Origin: Ophioderma brevispina
Taxonomy: Eukaryota > Echinodermata > Ophiuroidea > Amphilepidida > Ophiodermatidae
Assembly: GCA_023653785.1 (NCBI GenBank)
Contig: JAMKCH010019767.1
Coordinates: 62,001 to 126,000, forward strand
Length of the DNA stretch: 64,000 nucleotides
Reading direction: 5' to 3'
The notes under the pieces were generated by a model. The model had not been told where the DNA came from, did not search any database, and saw only the letters and a list, made by a program, of their open reading frames with translations. Position 1 is the stretch's first letter. Every line of letters begins with the position of its first letter. Made by a program: the position numbers and the translations under genes. This document shows positions 36,640 to 47,040 of this stretch, piece after piece.

Positions 36640-37390
36640 TGAATTCTTCCTCCAAACGGGGGGTGCCCCCGAGAAAGCAAGGGGGCCGCAGAAGTCCCCC
36701 GTGGACTGGCAATTTCGGAGGCGATATTTCTATCCACTCGAGGGCACCCTCAAAAGTTCTCATAGTCGGCGCTGCACACAGGAAGCGTAGACGTGTAGGC
36801 CCGCGACGATGTGACGCCCACGGTCTCTCCAGAGTGTCCAATGCGTCCCACGCCCCATTTAAGTCCTTGTGGCAGTGGAAACAGAGGAGTCGGACCCCGT
36901 GTCGGCTTTGGAGCCACCCCCCAGCTTGAGCTCCCCGCTCCCCACCTTCTCCTGGCTTACCCTCACACCGCTAGGCCAAGGCCCAGAGCCATACCCTGCA
37001 GGAACGGCGGAAGCAGAGGCCGGGAACAGCTCCGAAATACGTGTGGCCGCGGCTCGCAGCGATGACGAGGTCCCCAGCAATCATCATCACCAACCCCCTC
37101 CGCTCCGCGGTCGGCTGGGGGATGAGCCACAGTAGCAGGTGAAGCACTAGGATGGGGGAACCCCCCCCCAACGCTACCCCTGCGACGGTACCTGCGGAAC
37201 AACGGCGACCCCTGATCACCCCCCGCCCACGGCCTCCGCATGCCAGGGTGGGAGGTGTAAGCCGGAATAGGAAAGAGCGGATACCTGTTCTCCTGTGGGC
37301 CAAAGTAATTGGCCGGAGGGAAGCAGGATACCCTGGATTCATCCCAAAAAACCCGGAATTCATCAATCCTTTTCCGAGATACTAGTGGCG
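36640..37390 (-). pseudogene. DIRS gag-like region
   Basis: Minus-strand frames rich in Gly, Arg, Ser and Pro (for example MNPGYPASLRP, RRPWAGGDQGSPLFRRYRR) lie where DIRS elements keep ORF1. Gag proteins of this group are poorly conserved, so the call rests on position, composition and continuity with the RT. Frames are broken by several shifts. Confidence 0.5.
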
Positions 37391-37443
37391 GAATCCGCCC
37401 CCCCCCCCCGGCGGTGAGGATGGGTTACAAAAAGCCCGACTCT

Positions 37444-37454
37444 TTTAGGGTTAA
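37444..37454 (-). repeat. TTTTAGGGTTAA, mirror of 32360
   Basis: Possible partner of the TTAACCCTAAA at 32360-32370. Between them lies the whole DIRS element. See the caveat there. Confidence 0.3.
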
Positions 37455-37849
37455 CATGGTAGGATGACATAAGAGCAATGTTCGAGAACATGCCATCCTG
37501 TATGTATTGGTGTCCTTAAAGATGGTGAATCTTCATTTAATTATAAGTCCTTTTTTATATTAAAGTTGTCCACTCCAACTATAGCCTGAATAACCCAATA
37601 ATTATTAGGTGTACTTAGTATATTGCTTAAATTGCTTACTGACTATTTTGTTAGCATTCATTAATTTAACTGAATACTGCACTTCAACTTCAATATATTT
37701 TTGGGCCAGATAATTTACTGGGTGGTTCAAATAATTAGCTGGGTGGGCCATTTTGGATTATTGGGCAGACTGAATTTACGGGGTGGGCCAAATAATTACA
37801 GTTTTCTATGTTATTACCTCCCGCTCCCCCTCCCGGTAAATCGAGGGTT
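37455..37849. other. No gene recognised
   Basis: AT-rich, with short internal echoes of GGGTGGG(T)CCA (about 37739-37790, three times), a small local duplication. Confidence 0.4.
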
Positions 37850-38115
37850 AAACCAATTATTAATTCTTTAACCGACTTCTTCTTATTATTAACCGAAGTG
37901 TAAAACTAACTACATTTTGTTGGGTTTTTTGAGCGAAATTACATGAAGGGGCAGCGCTTGGGCACAAATTCAAACAGATACCACCAAATCGGAAGAGTCG
38001 GAAGTGGTTCGGAACATTTTCAAATCATTTTCACAAGTGTTTAACATAATAGGTCCAATATCAGGGAAACGCAGCTTCTTTCTTTAGTCGTAGCTCTACA
38101 AAGAACAATTGCGGT
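37850..38115 (+). repeat. Repeat family R1, right piece
   Basis: GGGTTTTTTGAGCGAAATTAC, GGCGC/GCGCTTGGGCA, TTCGGAACATTTTCA.AT.ATTTTCACAAG and AGTCGTAGCTC run in the same order as at 26375-26590 and 28500-28715. It is probably the right end of the R1 copy whose left end is at 32450-32905. Confidence 0.6.
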
Positions 38116-38180
38116 TTTCGCATTTTTCCGAAGAAATGTATGAGGAATATCAGGGCTAATTCAAAGGTCGACACCGCTTA

Positions 38181-38487
38181 GGTCGTCCTCGAAAAGGCCG
38201 TAATCATGGTCAAACCCTTGAAGGTCGTCCTCGAAAAGGCCGTAATCATGGTCAAACCCTTGCATGTCGTCCTTGAACAGGCCGTAATCATGGTCAAACC
38301 CTTGAAGGTCGTCCTCGAACAGGCCGTAATCATGGTCAAACCCTTGCATGTCGTCCTTGAACAGGCCGTAACGCGTAATCATGATGGTCAAACCTTTGCA
38401 GGTCGTCCTCGAACAGGCCGTAATCATGATGGTCAAAACCCTGTAGGTCGTCCTCGAACAGGCCGTAATCATGATCAAACCCTCGTA
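38181..38487 (-). repeat. 42-bp codon-periodic minisatellite
   Basis: Seven units starting at 38181, 38223, 38265, 38307, 38349, 38401 and 38446. Most are 42 bp; unit 5 is 52 and unit 6 is 45. Two unit types alternate (GGTCGTCCTCGA and TGTCGTCCTTGA, order A-A-B-A-B-A-A). Because 42 is 14 codons, both strands are open through most of the array; the minus strand reads repeats of YGLFEDDLQGFDHD. No start context or flanking domain makes this a convincing gene. Confidence 0.9.
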
Positions 38488-38502
38488 TGTTGTATGTCAA
38501 GC

Positions 38503-38655
38503 CTTCGTAAGCCGTAATGATGCTCAAACCTTCGTAAGTCGCAATAATGCTCAAACCTTCGTAAGTCGCAATAATGCTCAAACCTTCGTAAGTCGCAATA
38601 ATGCTCAAACCTTCGTAAGCCGTAATGATGCTCAAACCCTCGTAAGTCGCAATGG
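38503..38655 (-). repeat. 27-bp minisatellite, deletion derivative of the 42-bp unit
   Basis: Five to six units of CTTCGTAAGTCGCAATAATG plus CTCAAAC, starting at 38503, 38530, 38557, 38584, 38611 and 38638. Each resembles the 42-bp unit with the 15-bp GGTCGTCCTCGAACA segment removed (42-15=27), so the 9-codon period stays in frame. Confidence 0.88.
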
Positions 38656-38914
38656 TCATGAGGCATAAACAAATGTTTGGCGTAACCCGACCGACCCTTA
38701 AAAACCTGCCGACTCAAAAGTTTTTATGCAATTAGCACAAAATAAAAAAAAATATTCTGCCAACCGACCCATTATTTTCATCCACAATTTAAAAAAAATC
38801 CGTCTAATATGTTTTTTACCGAACACAAAGACGAAAAAATAACAAAACAAGACAACAAAGCAACTACAACAAGTAAAATAAAAGATCTTTGCTATGTAAT
38901 TGAAAAAAGCTTTA

Positions 38915-39200
38915 AATGGTAGCATAGTGTATTCATTTTAGAGTAAAACATTGAGCAGATCTAACTTTTTTTTAAATCTGACCGACCGACCGACCGACCC
39001 TGATATTTTGGAAGACGTTTCATATAGAAGTCCATGGATGCAAATGAGGTATTGCCATTCATTCCGTCAAGCGCTACTGCACAACGTCATACATCAGCGC
39101 ATGACGGAATCAATTGTAATACCTCATTTGTATCCATGGGACTTCTATATGAAACGTCTACCGATATTTTTCCCAAACAAACATATTTTTTATGCCTGAT
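38915..39200 (+). repeat. GACCGACC-bearing direct repeat, copy 1 (interrupted)
   Basis: GAGTAAAACATTGAGCAGATCTAA followed by a T-run, AAATCTGACCGACC.., CCTGATA and (after a MITE) CAAACAAACATATTTTTTATGCC. The same series is uninterrupted at about 40440-40583. Confidence 0.85.
39002..39170. mobile_element. 153-bp palindromic MITE with 8-bp target duplication
   Basis: The element occupies 39010-39162. Its ends are GGAAGACGTTTCATATAGAA and the inverse TTCTATATGAAACGTCTACC, and the arms pair for most of the length (TCCATGGATGCAAATGAGGTATT, ATTCCGTCA, GTACTGCACAACGTCATAC-like centre). GATATTTT flanks it on both sides (39002-39009 and 39163-39170). An 8-bp duplication and short inverted ends suggest a hAT-type non-autonomous element. 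The copy at 40.5 kb serves as a diverged empty site. Confidence 0.9.
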
Positions 39201-40440
39201 GGTGAGTTGTACTCGTACTGATCAAACTAGTAATGCCCGTAATGATGAACTATAAGTCGTATTCTTGATGAGCATAATCCAAATGCTCCTAGCAAAAGAA
39301 TAGGGTTTATTACGTTATCAAAATTTTAAAGCAACAAAATATTCCAATGATGACATTATCAGAGAGGTTGCTGGGAACAATTTTTATTTGTACGAAGTTA
39401 AAGTTTGAACTCAATAAATATGCTTCAATTTGTTTAGTTCATTTCATTATCCTTCAGTATGGAATCCTGCCTGAAAATTGGACATTATAATAAACAAATA
39501 TTAAGATACCATTTACTAATTTATTCAAAGATATTTTAATTGACACCATATCATTCCACGGCCAAATTATAGTTGAAGTAAACCAAAAAAAAAACGCATT
39601 CAACGTAATAAACGATAACGTAATACACAATAACGTACATTAGTAAACATTTTGACCATTTTCACATCTCCCATTGACTAAGATTGAAAGTTTATATAAT
39701 TTTTGTAGTTGGATAATGAGTGTCTATGCCACTCTTGATCGATATTTAAATAGCTTGTTTGGTTGATGAGAATTGTGGATAACGTAATACACTTTCCTTA
39801 AAAGGTCGCATATTTTTAAAAGGTTCAACATTTCTTAGACTTTTTAATAATCATTGCGAGCTGAAGAAAACATTATTTCCAATTGTAGCATTATGTTTAC
39901 CTTGAAATAAGATCCACAATGAATATCTTAATATTAATATTATATTACCTACCGGATAACGGGAAAAAAGTAGGAGCAGACTTTTTAACAAAATAGTTTC
40001 GGAGATCAGGATTTAATTTTCGATAAATTCTCGCGTCAAAACAGAAGTTCATTAACGCTCTGTGGAAAGAAAGATATCCAGTTAACGGGGCCTATAGAAA
40101 ATCTTCAATTCTATTCGGAAATTAACATTTCATTTTCTCTATGGAATAAAGTTCGTTTCGAACTCAACCCTTCTTTTGTTGAACAATTATAGCCTCGCCC
40201 CCCCAAAAATTGTCTGACTTATAAATGCGTTTCTTTTTATATCAAAAAATTAAACCAAGCCGTTAATGAGTTAATTAGTGAGGATCCCATGGCACTAACG
40301 GAGGTCAGCTGAGAATATTTTTAAAAATCAAAGAACCAAAGCAAATATTTTTTGCTGATATATGTTCACGCATACATATAAGAAAACAATTTTTAGTAAC
40401 ATTTAAAATAATTAACCCTTTATTAGCCCAAATATCAAAT
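39200..40440. other. No gene recognised
   Basis: Strongly AT-rich 1.2 kb with no element or coding signal I can assign. Phrases such as ATAACGTAATACAC recur locally (about 39613 and 39779). Confidence 0.45.
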
Positions 40441-40583
40441 TTCACTGATTTGGTAGCATCTTGTATTCATTTTAGAGTAAAACATTGAGAAGATCTAATT
40501 TTTTTTTTTAAATCTGACCGACCGACCGACCCTGATACTTTTTCTCTGTTACGCCAAACAAACATATTTTTATGCCTTACAAG
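40440..40583 (+). repeat. GACCGACC-bearing direct repeat, copy 2 (uninterrupted)
   Basis: Counterpart of 38915-39200 without the MITE: GTATTCATTTTAGAGTAAAACATTGAG..., (GACC)n, CCTGATACTTTTTCTCTGTTACGCCAAACAAACATATTTTTATGCC. Confidence 0.85.
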
Positions 40584-40849
40584 GTTCTAAATGGCATTTT
40601 CAGTTATTGCGAGATTTTGAAATCTAGATTTGCTCAGCTTCAAATGATCTAAATTTGTTTAAATGTCACACTTCCGATAAAATTTCTTTGGTTTTAGATT
40701 TTGTTTTGGCTTATTTTTTTAAGTTAAAACGTTTATATTTCTAAATCACCAAAAATATCAGTTCGAACTTTGTAATTTAAGCTCACAAAAAAATTGATTT
40801 CAAGTGAGAGGCCTAAACCCACTTTTTCGCTCACCACTACGACGAGCTA

Positions 40850-41140
40850 GACACGGGCGTTTGAATTCTGCAATACGAGCTACGAGCATTTGAATTTTGC
40901 TATACGAGCTGCGAGCATTTAAATTCTGCTACGAGCTACGAGCATTTGAATTCTGCGATACGAGCTTTGAATTCTGCTACGGCTTGTTCGAGGACGATCT
41001 GCAATGGTTTGATCATCATGATTACGGAGTGTTCGAGGACAACCTGCAAGGGTTCGATCATGATTACGGCCTGTTCGAGGACGACCTGCACGGTTTCGAC
41101 ATTTGAATTATGACCCTGATATTCCCTCATAGAGATCGCG
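40850..41140 (+). repeat. Inverted counterpart of the 42/27-bp minisatellite
   Basis: Plus-strand sequence here reads like the minus strand at 38.18-38.65 kb. Several TACGAGC..GCATTTGAATTCTGC units (cognate of the 27-bp unit) are followed by three YGLFEDDLQ-type 42-45 bp units. The array ends with GACATTTGAATTATGACCCTGATATTCC, the inverse of the left array's flank at about 38139-38170. The two arrays are thus arms of a 3-kb inverted duplication. Confidence 0.85.
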
Positions 41141-41640
41141 CGAACATCGACCAACACCTACTGTCCACATATACGCCAACACATGGACACTTATTAAGTG
41201 AAAACAATGATTTATTCATTAATTTTATTCTATTAATTATTTTAATAAAGTGTAATACCACTTGAGCTTCACCATGAAAGACCTTACAATATGGCATTTG
41301 TACCTCTGTCTACTGAAGACGATGAACAGTTTATGTTTGCTATATTAGTTATATTTTAATCCAATTACTCTTTTTCTCTATTGTGATTTTGAATTCCATT
41401 TCTACAACTTTCATTTCCATTCAACCGAGAAATAATACAAATATACTATTAATTGTACTTTACTTGATTGACTTCAAACCACTTGAATGACATACTTTTA
41501 GTGTATTAATAGGTCCAAAAAGGTTGTTTAGATAGCTTGTTTGAGCATTAAAAGTGATCGGTTCCTAAATTGTAAATATTTTATACTGCAAATATACAAT
41601 CGTTTGAAATATTATCACATTTTGCATCAGTGCTGAAAAT
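41141..41640. other. No gene recognised
   Basis: AT-rich spacer. Confidence 0.45.
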
Positions 41641-41960
41641 TCATGCATGTAAATCCAATGGAACATTCTAAGCGAAACAAAACCCGCACCCTTTTTTCAT
41701 GCACAAACACAATCTTGGACAAAAGTGTCGGCACACTTTTCTTACCGTACAGTAAAATCGTCCCCCCTCTCCCCCGGAACAATGTTGAAACCTGAAATTG
41801 GTGTTACAGTGCGCCTAACAATACTCAGCATTGATTGGTGGAGAAGGGGGTTAGGGATTAGCAAACGATTCAAGCTTGATACCAAAGAGTTCAATTTCGT
41901 ACCTTCAAAAATGGCCGAATTATGTCAGTGTAAAAGTAATAGTGCATGAGCCGAGCAAAT
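41640..41960 (+). mobile_element. ACAATCTTGGACAAAAGTGT MITE family, copy 1 (right-truncated)
   Basis: Matches 46960-47340 in order: AATCCAATGGAACATTCTAA, CACAATCTTGGACAAAAGTGT, GGCACACTTTTCTTAC, CCCGGAACAA, CAGTGCGCCTAAC, TTGATTGG and TACCTTCAAAAATGG. The expected right inverted end is missing; a foldback element begins at about 41964. Confidence 0.75.
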
Positions 41961-41963
41961 TTC

Positions 41964-42679
41964 CGTATCCTGAATGGGCACAAAACGACACTTATTATGC
42001 AGCCTCAGTATACCATGACCTACACAAAAATGGATGATAGCATTTCTAGAATGGTAGCTATAGCCAGGTAGGGGGTAACAAAGGTTTACACAGAGGAAAA
42101 AAAATGTTGAAATTGCTCCAATCATGTTGAAAAGTATACCCCATTATTTGTCTGATCATAAGGATTCCAAAAAGGTATAGTTTGTACTAACTACACCCTC
42201 AAGTTTTGGAGTTCTAGGCTAAAACAGCACAAATCAATAAAAAGGGTCATTTTCAGTTGTACAGGGGTCAAATTTCAAAGTTGCTCTGATTTGGATAAAA
42301 TATGTTGCATATTGTTGGTGGAGCTCATAGGATTAAAATAAGGAATAGTTTTGACTGTCTAAAAGGCTTAGTTACCAGTGTGGGGGGCAACAAAGGTATA
42401 CGTCCATTGTATTCAATGGGGCTTGAACTTTTTCCCCCTACTTTGGTAAGTAAGTAGTACAAACTATACCTTTTTGGAATCCTTATGGTTGGACAAATGA
42501 TGTGGCATACTTTTCAACATGACCAGATCATTTTAAAATTCTGACCCCTGTATAATCCTTGATTTCCCCCTACCTGGTTGTAGCTACCATTCCAAACATG
42601 CTATCATGCAGTTTTGTGTAGAGGATAGTGTACTGAGGCTGGATAATAAGTATCGTTTTTTGTCCTTTTCATGATACTA
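41964..42679. mobile_element. Foldback MITE with about 240-bp arms
   Basis: The left arm (GTATCCTGAATGGGCACAAA... CAGCCTCAGTATACC... GAATGGTAGCTATAGCCAGG.. AATCATGTTGAAAAGTAT.. ATAAGGATTCCAAAAAGGTA) is mirrored at 42440-42679. The interior (CAAATCAATAAAAAGGGTCA, GGTGGAGCTCATAGGA) is shared with the element at 28907-29548. No ORF. Confidence 0.88.
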
Positions 42680-42748
42680 ATTTGGTTAAAATTTCCTGAT
42701 GGCTGAAGGACTAATTTTTTCGTTATTGTACGATATGTCATGCTCGAT

Positions 42749-42780
42749 GAGCACTGTTACGTAACAGTGTTACAGTGCTC
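42749..42780. promoter_or_regulatory. Palindrome containing TTACGTAA (bZIP-like site)
   Basis: ACTGTTACGTAACAGT (42753-42768) is a perfect 16-bp palindrome, nested in GAGCACTGT...ACAGTGCTC. TTACGTAA is the textbook half-site pair of PAR/NFIL3-type bZIP factors. No nearby gene gives it a target, so function is conjecture. Confidence 0.3.
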
Positions 42781-43814
42781 GCCACGCGAGCCTCTTCAGT
42801 CTCATTCTCGGTTTGGCATTCAGTTCTCGCACCACGCCTGCAGGAAAAATGAATCACGAGTAGCAAGCAGCTCCAACGAACCAAATTTTGCAAACAGCTG
42901 CACCAGACTTTAAAAGTAAAAGGAAATAAGCAGCGATTTCAGGACTCAAGCGACTTTCAGATTTAGTTGAATCTGCCATCTCTTCTTTCGACGAGGCATT
43001 GTATTTTCTTGTTGTTCACCGTTCAGCTTATGGCTAGTAGTCCAGGCGTTTCCCCTCTTGGGACTCAATTAGGAACTGGGAATTTACAGAAGCTGATATC
43101 CATTACCACCCGGAGTTAAAGGTAGATTGAAACCTTGCTTGTCTTTTTGAAAAATTGATCTGAAAGCCCGTGACTTTGTCATTGATGTTATAGAGAATGG
43201 GTATAAAATTCCGGAAAGAATTTAGTATTGTGCCACGCACCATAGGAATTCGCACAGCCATCAAAGGAAAAACTGCATGGTGAAGGATGCGGTGGCAGCA
43301 GATAATGAATTCATCTCAAAATGCCTTCTGATTTCTTCCCCCGCTTTTTCGCTAAAATAATCAATTTAGCTTGATCATTCTTATTTCGTTTTGAAAAGAC
43401 CATGCTGAATTATTGCTACTCGTAACATTGTGCATATTGAAGTGCGTTCGAGAACTCATTGGCTGCAAACCCCCTAATCAGTAAGCAAAGAAAAGGAAAA
43501 AAAGATTCGCTTAGTTTAGATCTTCGTCCACCACAACCCAAGATGTCATTGTCAAGAAGTTGAAATTTAGGCTTAAATACGAGGCTCACCAAATATTGCC
43601 CAAGTCAGCCCCGTTGTATTTTTCTTTTGATTTTGAATTAAATGGGTATCACTTCGTGGACATTTTGTTCCCTCATCAACAATTCTTGGTTTTTCTTGGT
43701 TGCATAACGATTCTATTCTTTAGATATTATGTGTTTACAGTGCTTCCATTCGGGCGCAAACAGTGCGTGTTATTTATTCACCCAAATTGGGACTAGACCC
43801 ATTACATTAGGCCT

Positions 43815-43834
43815 ACCACGGGTGCCCGTGGTAT
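43815..43834. repeat. TACCACGGGTGCCCGTGGTA hairpin
   Basis: Nine-bp perfect stem with a 2-nt centre. Isolated; no downstream gene or T-tract makes it a terminator. Confidence 0.5.
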
Positions 43835-45764
43835 TTCTTTTATTGTACGACATTGTCAGCGATTGAATTGAACGTAGCGGCGGTTTGTTCCCAGGCAGTA
43901 CAAAGTGTGTTGGCACCGCCCAGCAACAATGTATTTTAGTTCTTTTGACAAAATTCTGACGATTCAATCGTATCATAATTTCTGTAATGTAGAATTGCAA
44001 AAATATATTCTTACTCGCCAACTCATGGACATTACAAATGTCCATTTTAAATGAAAATCATCACAATTGTATGTTGTATAAATTTGGTATTGGCTAAGCT
44101 ATTAGAGTATTTTGGTTTGTTCAGATGAAAGGTAATTAAATATAATGAAAGGCACATATGGAGTCACAAATAAGGTAAGAAAAGAAGAAACGGCTAAATT
44201 TGGTGAAAAATCCCAATTTTATCATTATGTATTTTTCATTTTTCAAATGTGGGATTATATTATGGATGAAACTTAGTTGTATTGTTAATGTAAAAAAAAA
44301 ATATTCGGATGAATATAAAGACCCTTTCTCAATGGAAAGGTGATGAAAGTAAGTGGAAGAGTTTTATTCCCAAAACCTTTAGATTTACACAAAGTTGGGT
44401 CTTTTGCCCATATATAAAAGACGTAATTTGACATCATTTCACAGTGACAGGGGGTGTCAATAAATTCAAAAATCGACCCCTTCAAAAAGTCATTTTTATG
44501 TTTCCATCCCAGTAAAAAATCCAAGACATTAGTAAAATTCTGAAATGTTTTTGACTCTATGGAATCCCGGGGTACCACAAAACACATAACTGAAGTCACA
44601 GAAACACACAAAGTAAATTTTTAAAGTACTTTTTTTTTAAATGCGTAAAAAATTGCAGCGGCTTTCAAGTGTATTAATCACAGGCTTAATAGATGACCTC
44701 TGGAAACTCTTTTCTTTTATCTATTATAATTGCCCTTTTTATCCATACAACATGTCTCTGAAACTAGTTTTAGTATCTTTTTCTTGGAATTGGAAGTGCA
44801 TATATAGTAAAGAGTTAAATTTGATCACTTATTTGCACTTCGGTTATAAAAATGACTAGTACTTTTTGCCTTTTGTTTAATTGCCACCTTCTTATCACCA
44901 CTAAAGTTCAGCCCTATATGTAAGGTAAATGAATTTCAAAACAAAATTAGCTTTCCACCAGCCCGCCACCCAGGATTAGAGGGTCGTTCTAACGCCCAGC
45001 ATGAAGACGGAATCGCTTGTGGCGCGCGGGGGGGGCACCACTTTTCCACGTATATTATTATTATTTATAATTAATAGTATTTTTTTTATCATATTTCAAA
45101 ATACAGGGTGTTTAAATAAAGTGCTACCAAAAAGGGTCTGTTTGGAACTTGTTGTGTTGTTTCAACGCGGATAGCATTACCAACCGGAAATAGCCACCAT
45201 TTTCGCAAGATAGGAAAATCCCGTTTGTGTCACGTTTTGTACATCATTCATTTGGAGGTGGAGGTGGTAATAATGTAGGAGGAAGAGAATGTTAAACGGT
45301 GAAATTGAACAGAACTTCACAATCTCTTCATTCATCTGGACTATTATGGACCTTCATTTTTCAAGAGCAGAAAGAAAGACTTTTTAATCTTTCCTTCCAG
45401 TATTCAGATGCGATTGGTAAAATTCCGATTTTCGACGTTACACCTTTAGTTTGTTGCAATACATTCTGTTTAGGTGCAAGTGATGTCACACAGATATGTT
45501 CAATTTATATCAAATCCAAAACTATGGAAGGAGTGTATATATTATTTGTGACTTAGATAGCATTATCTAGAGACTTTTGATATTTGATATTAAAGTAGCA
45601 AATTGTGTTATCAAAGGAAATGTGGTTTATAAACTGTTAATGATTTTGTTTGCGAGGATGTGGTCCTTACCATCTTCAAGATTGCCCATGAATGGCCATT
45701 TCGATTATTGTCTTTAAACGGCTTCAGTTCAACCATTTTACACCTGATCGGAAAGCTGTTTTCG

Positions 45765-45769
<5 letters not shown>

Positions 45770-45802
<33 letters not shown>
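45770..45802 (+). repeat. A33 tract in left arm
   Basis: The equivalent place in the right arm (about 53590-53600) has only a seven-A run, so the tract expanded in one arm after duplication. Confidence 0.85.
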
Positions 45803-45804
<2 letters not shown>

Positions 45805-45869
45805 AAATATTTAACATGAAATTAAGGTATCAAAAGAAGGGCGCTTTGGTGGTGGTTTATTTTTTGGGA

Positions 45870-46190
45870 ACCCTGTATAGATAAAACGGTTTATCTGACA
45901 GCATATAGCAGCCAAGATTTAGGATTCACCATCACAAAAAAACCCTTAGACCAAATTTATGTTACCCAAACTCTCAACGGTAAAGATGTTATCAATTATT
46001 GACCGATACGAGAGGGGTTTTTTGGGGACACCCTGTATGGATATAAAACGTTAATCTGACAAGCATAATAGTTCAGATTCGGATTCAGACAGCACAAAAA
46101 CCCATTACGTACCATTGTTATGGACAAACTCTCAAGGTTAGGCGACTGTTATTAATTATTAACCAAAATCGAGAAATCTGGCCCACTGTG
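45870..46190 (+). repeat. Two about-160-bp subunits inside the palindrome arm
   Basis: Two direct units, each with ACCCTGTAT(A/G)GATA, ATCTGACA, a CAGATT/CAAGATT phrase, CACAAAAA.CCC, CTCTCAA and ATTATTAACC/ATTATTGACC. The mirrored pair is at about 53160-53480. The subunit duplication predates the palindrome. Confidence 0.75.
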
Positions 46191-47040
46191 CATTATGTGT
46201 TTTGGTGTCAAATGGAAGGTAGTTATTATGATTGAAAAACACATACGTGAGTGTACGTGAAATCCCAGATTAGGGGAAAAACAAGCTTACATTTCGTTGA
46301 TAAAATCCCATTTCTATCATTTTATGGATTTTCGTCGTGATATTGAAATTAGGTTTTCCTTTTATGATTGTGTAAACAAATAGTCGGCACTAACCTCATT
46401 CTTCTGCTCTAAATACCATTATTTGTAGGCCAAATACAGCCACATAGCTAGATCTTCTGATGAACCGTGTACCAGGATGACCCAATAAAAACTTTACCCA
46501 AAATGCAAGTGGTATTTTCCCTCTTTTTTATTGGATCTGTGGCTATTTACTTTATCTTAAAGAATGGGGTAAGTGAGCTTCTTGCCTGACAAAATTGTTC
46601 ATTTTGGATCATGGTTCTCAAGATGGTCCACTGAACAATAAGTCAGCAAAAAGACTTGTCCACGGAGCAGAATTTCTCTTAGGCATGGAAATCCCAATGC
46701 CCAAATCGAGCGATCGTGTCCTACCTCCTGCCCTGACACAAGACAGAAAAAATCGGTATTTAGCACAAACTGCATGTATGATAAATATTGGAAATCACGG
46801 TGGCCAAAAAAATTTATGTTGTATTAGCAATTCCACCTGAAAAGCATGAGACAAGTCTGCCTAGCTTATTTGAGCCATTGAAAGTGCCTCGTTACAAGCG
46901 GTATATTTTACACAAAGTTACGTTCATTTTAAAGCTTATTACCATTTGCCACGTGTCCTGAAATTCCATGTAATCCAATGGAGCATTCTAACGTTATACC
47001 TAAAAAAATAACAATCCACAAACCTTTTTCCATGCACAGA

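Larger units (their letters stand above)
33022..37400 (-). mobile_element. DIRS-like retrotransposon, element 1
   Basis: Minus-strand element, in order gag-like region, RT, RNase H and tyrosine recombinase, then the internal complementary region and right terminal repeat. Its coding body is markedly GC- and CpG-rich against AT-rich flanks. No left terminal repeat is visible near 37.4 kb, so that end is truncated or rearranged. Several frameshifts interrupt each ORF, so it is not autonomous as written; some shifts fall in homopolymers and could be sequencing errors. Confidence 0.88.
42680..44449. other. No gene recognised
   Basis: AT-rich with two small palindromes (42749-42780 and 43815-43834). 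The segment 42.76-43.1 kb is less AT-rich. The frame at 43560-43796 is Phe-rich and resembles no known protein. Confidence 0.45.

Noticed and set aside
36578..37385. Plus-strand frames over the GC-rich region
   Set aside because: Shadows of the minus-strand DIRS gag/RT coding region; long opposite frames are expected in GC-rich DNA.
38181..38655. CRISPR-like array
   Set aside because: Units are contiguous without unique spacers, and the genome is animal; this is a minisatellite.
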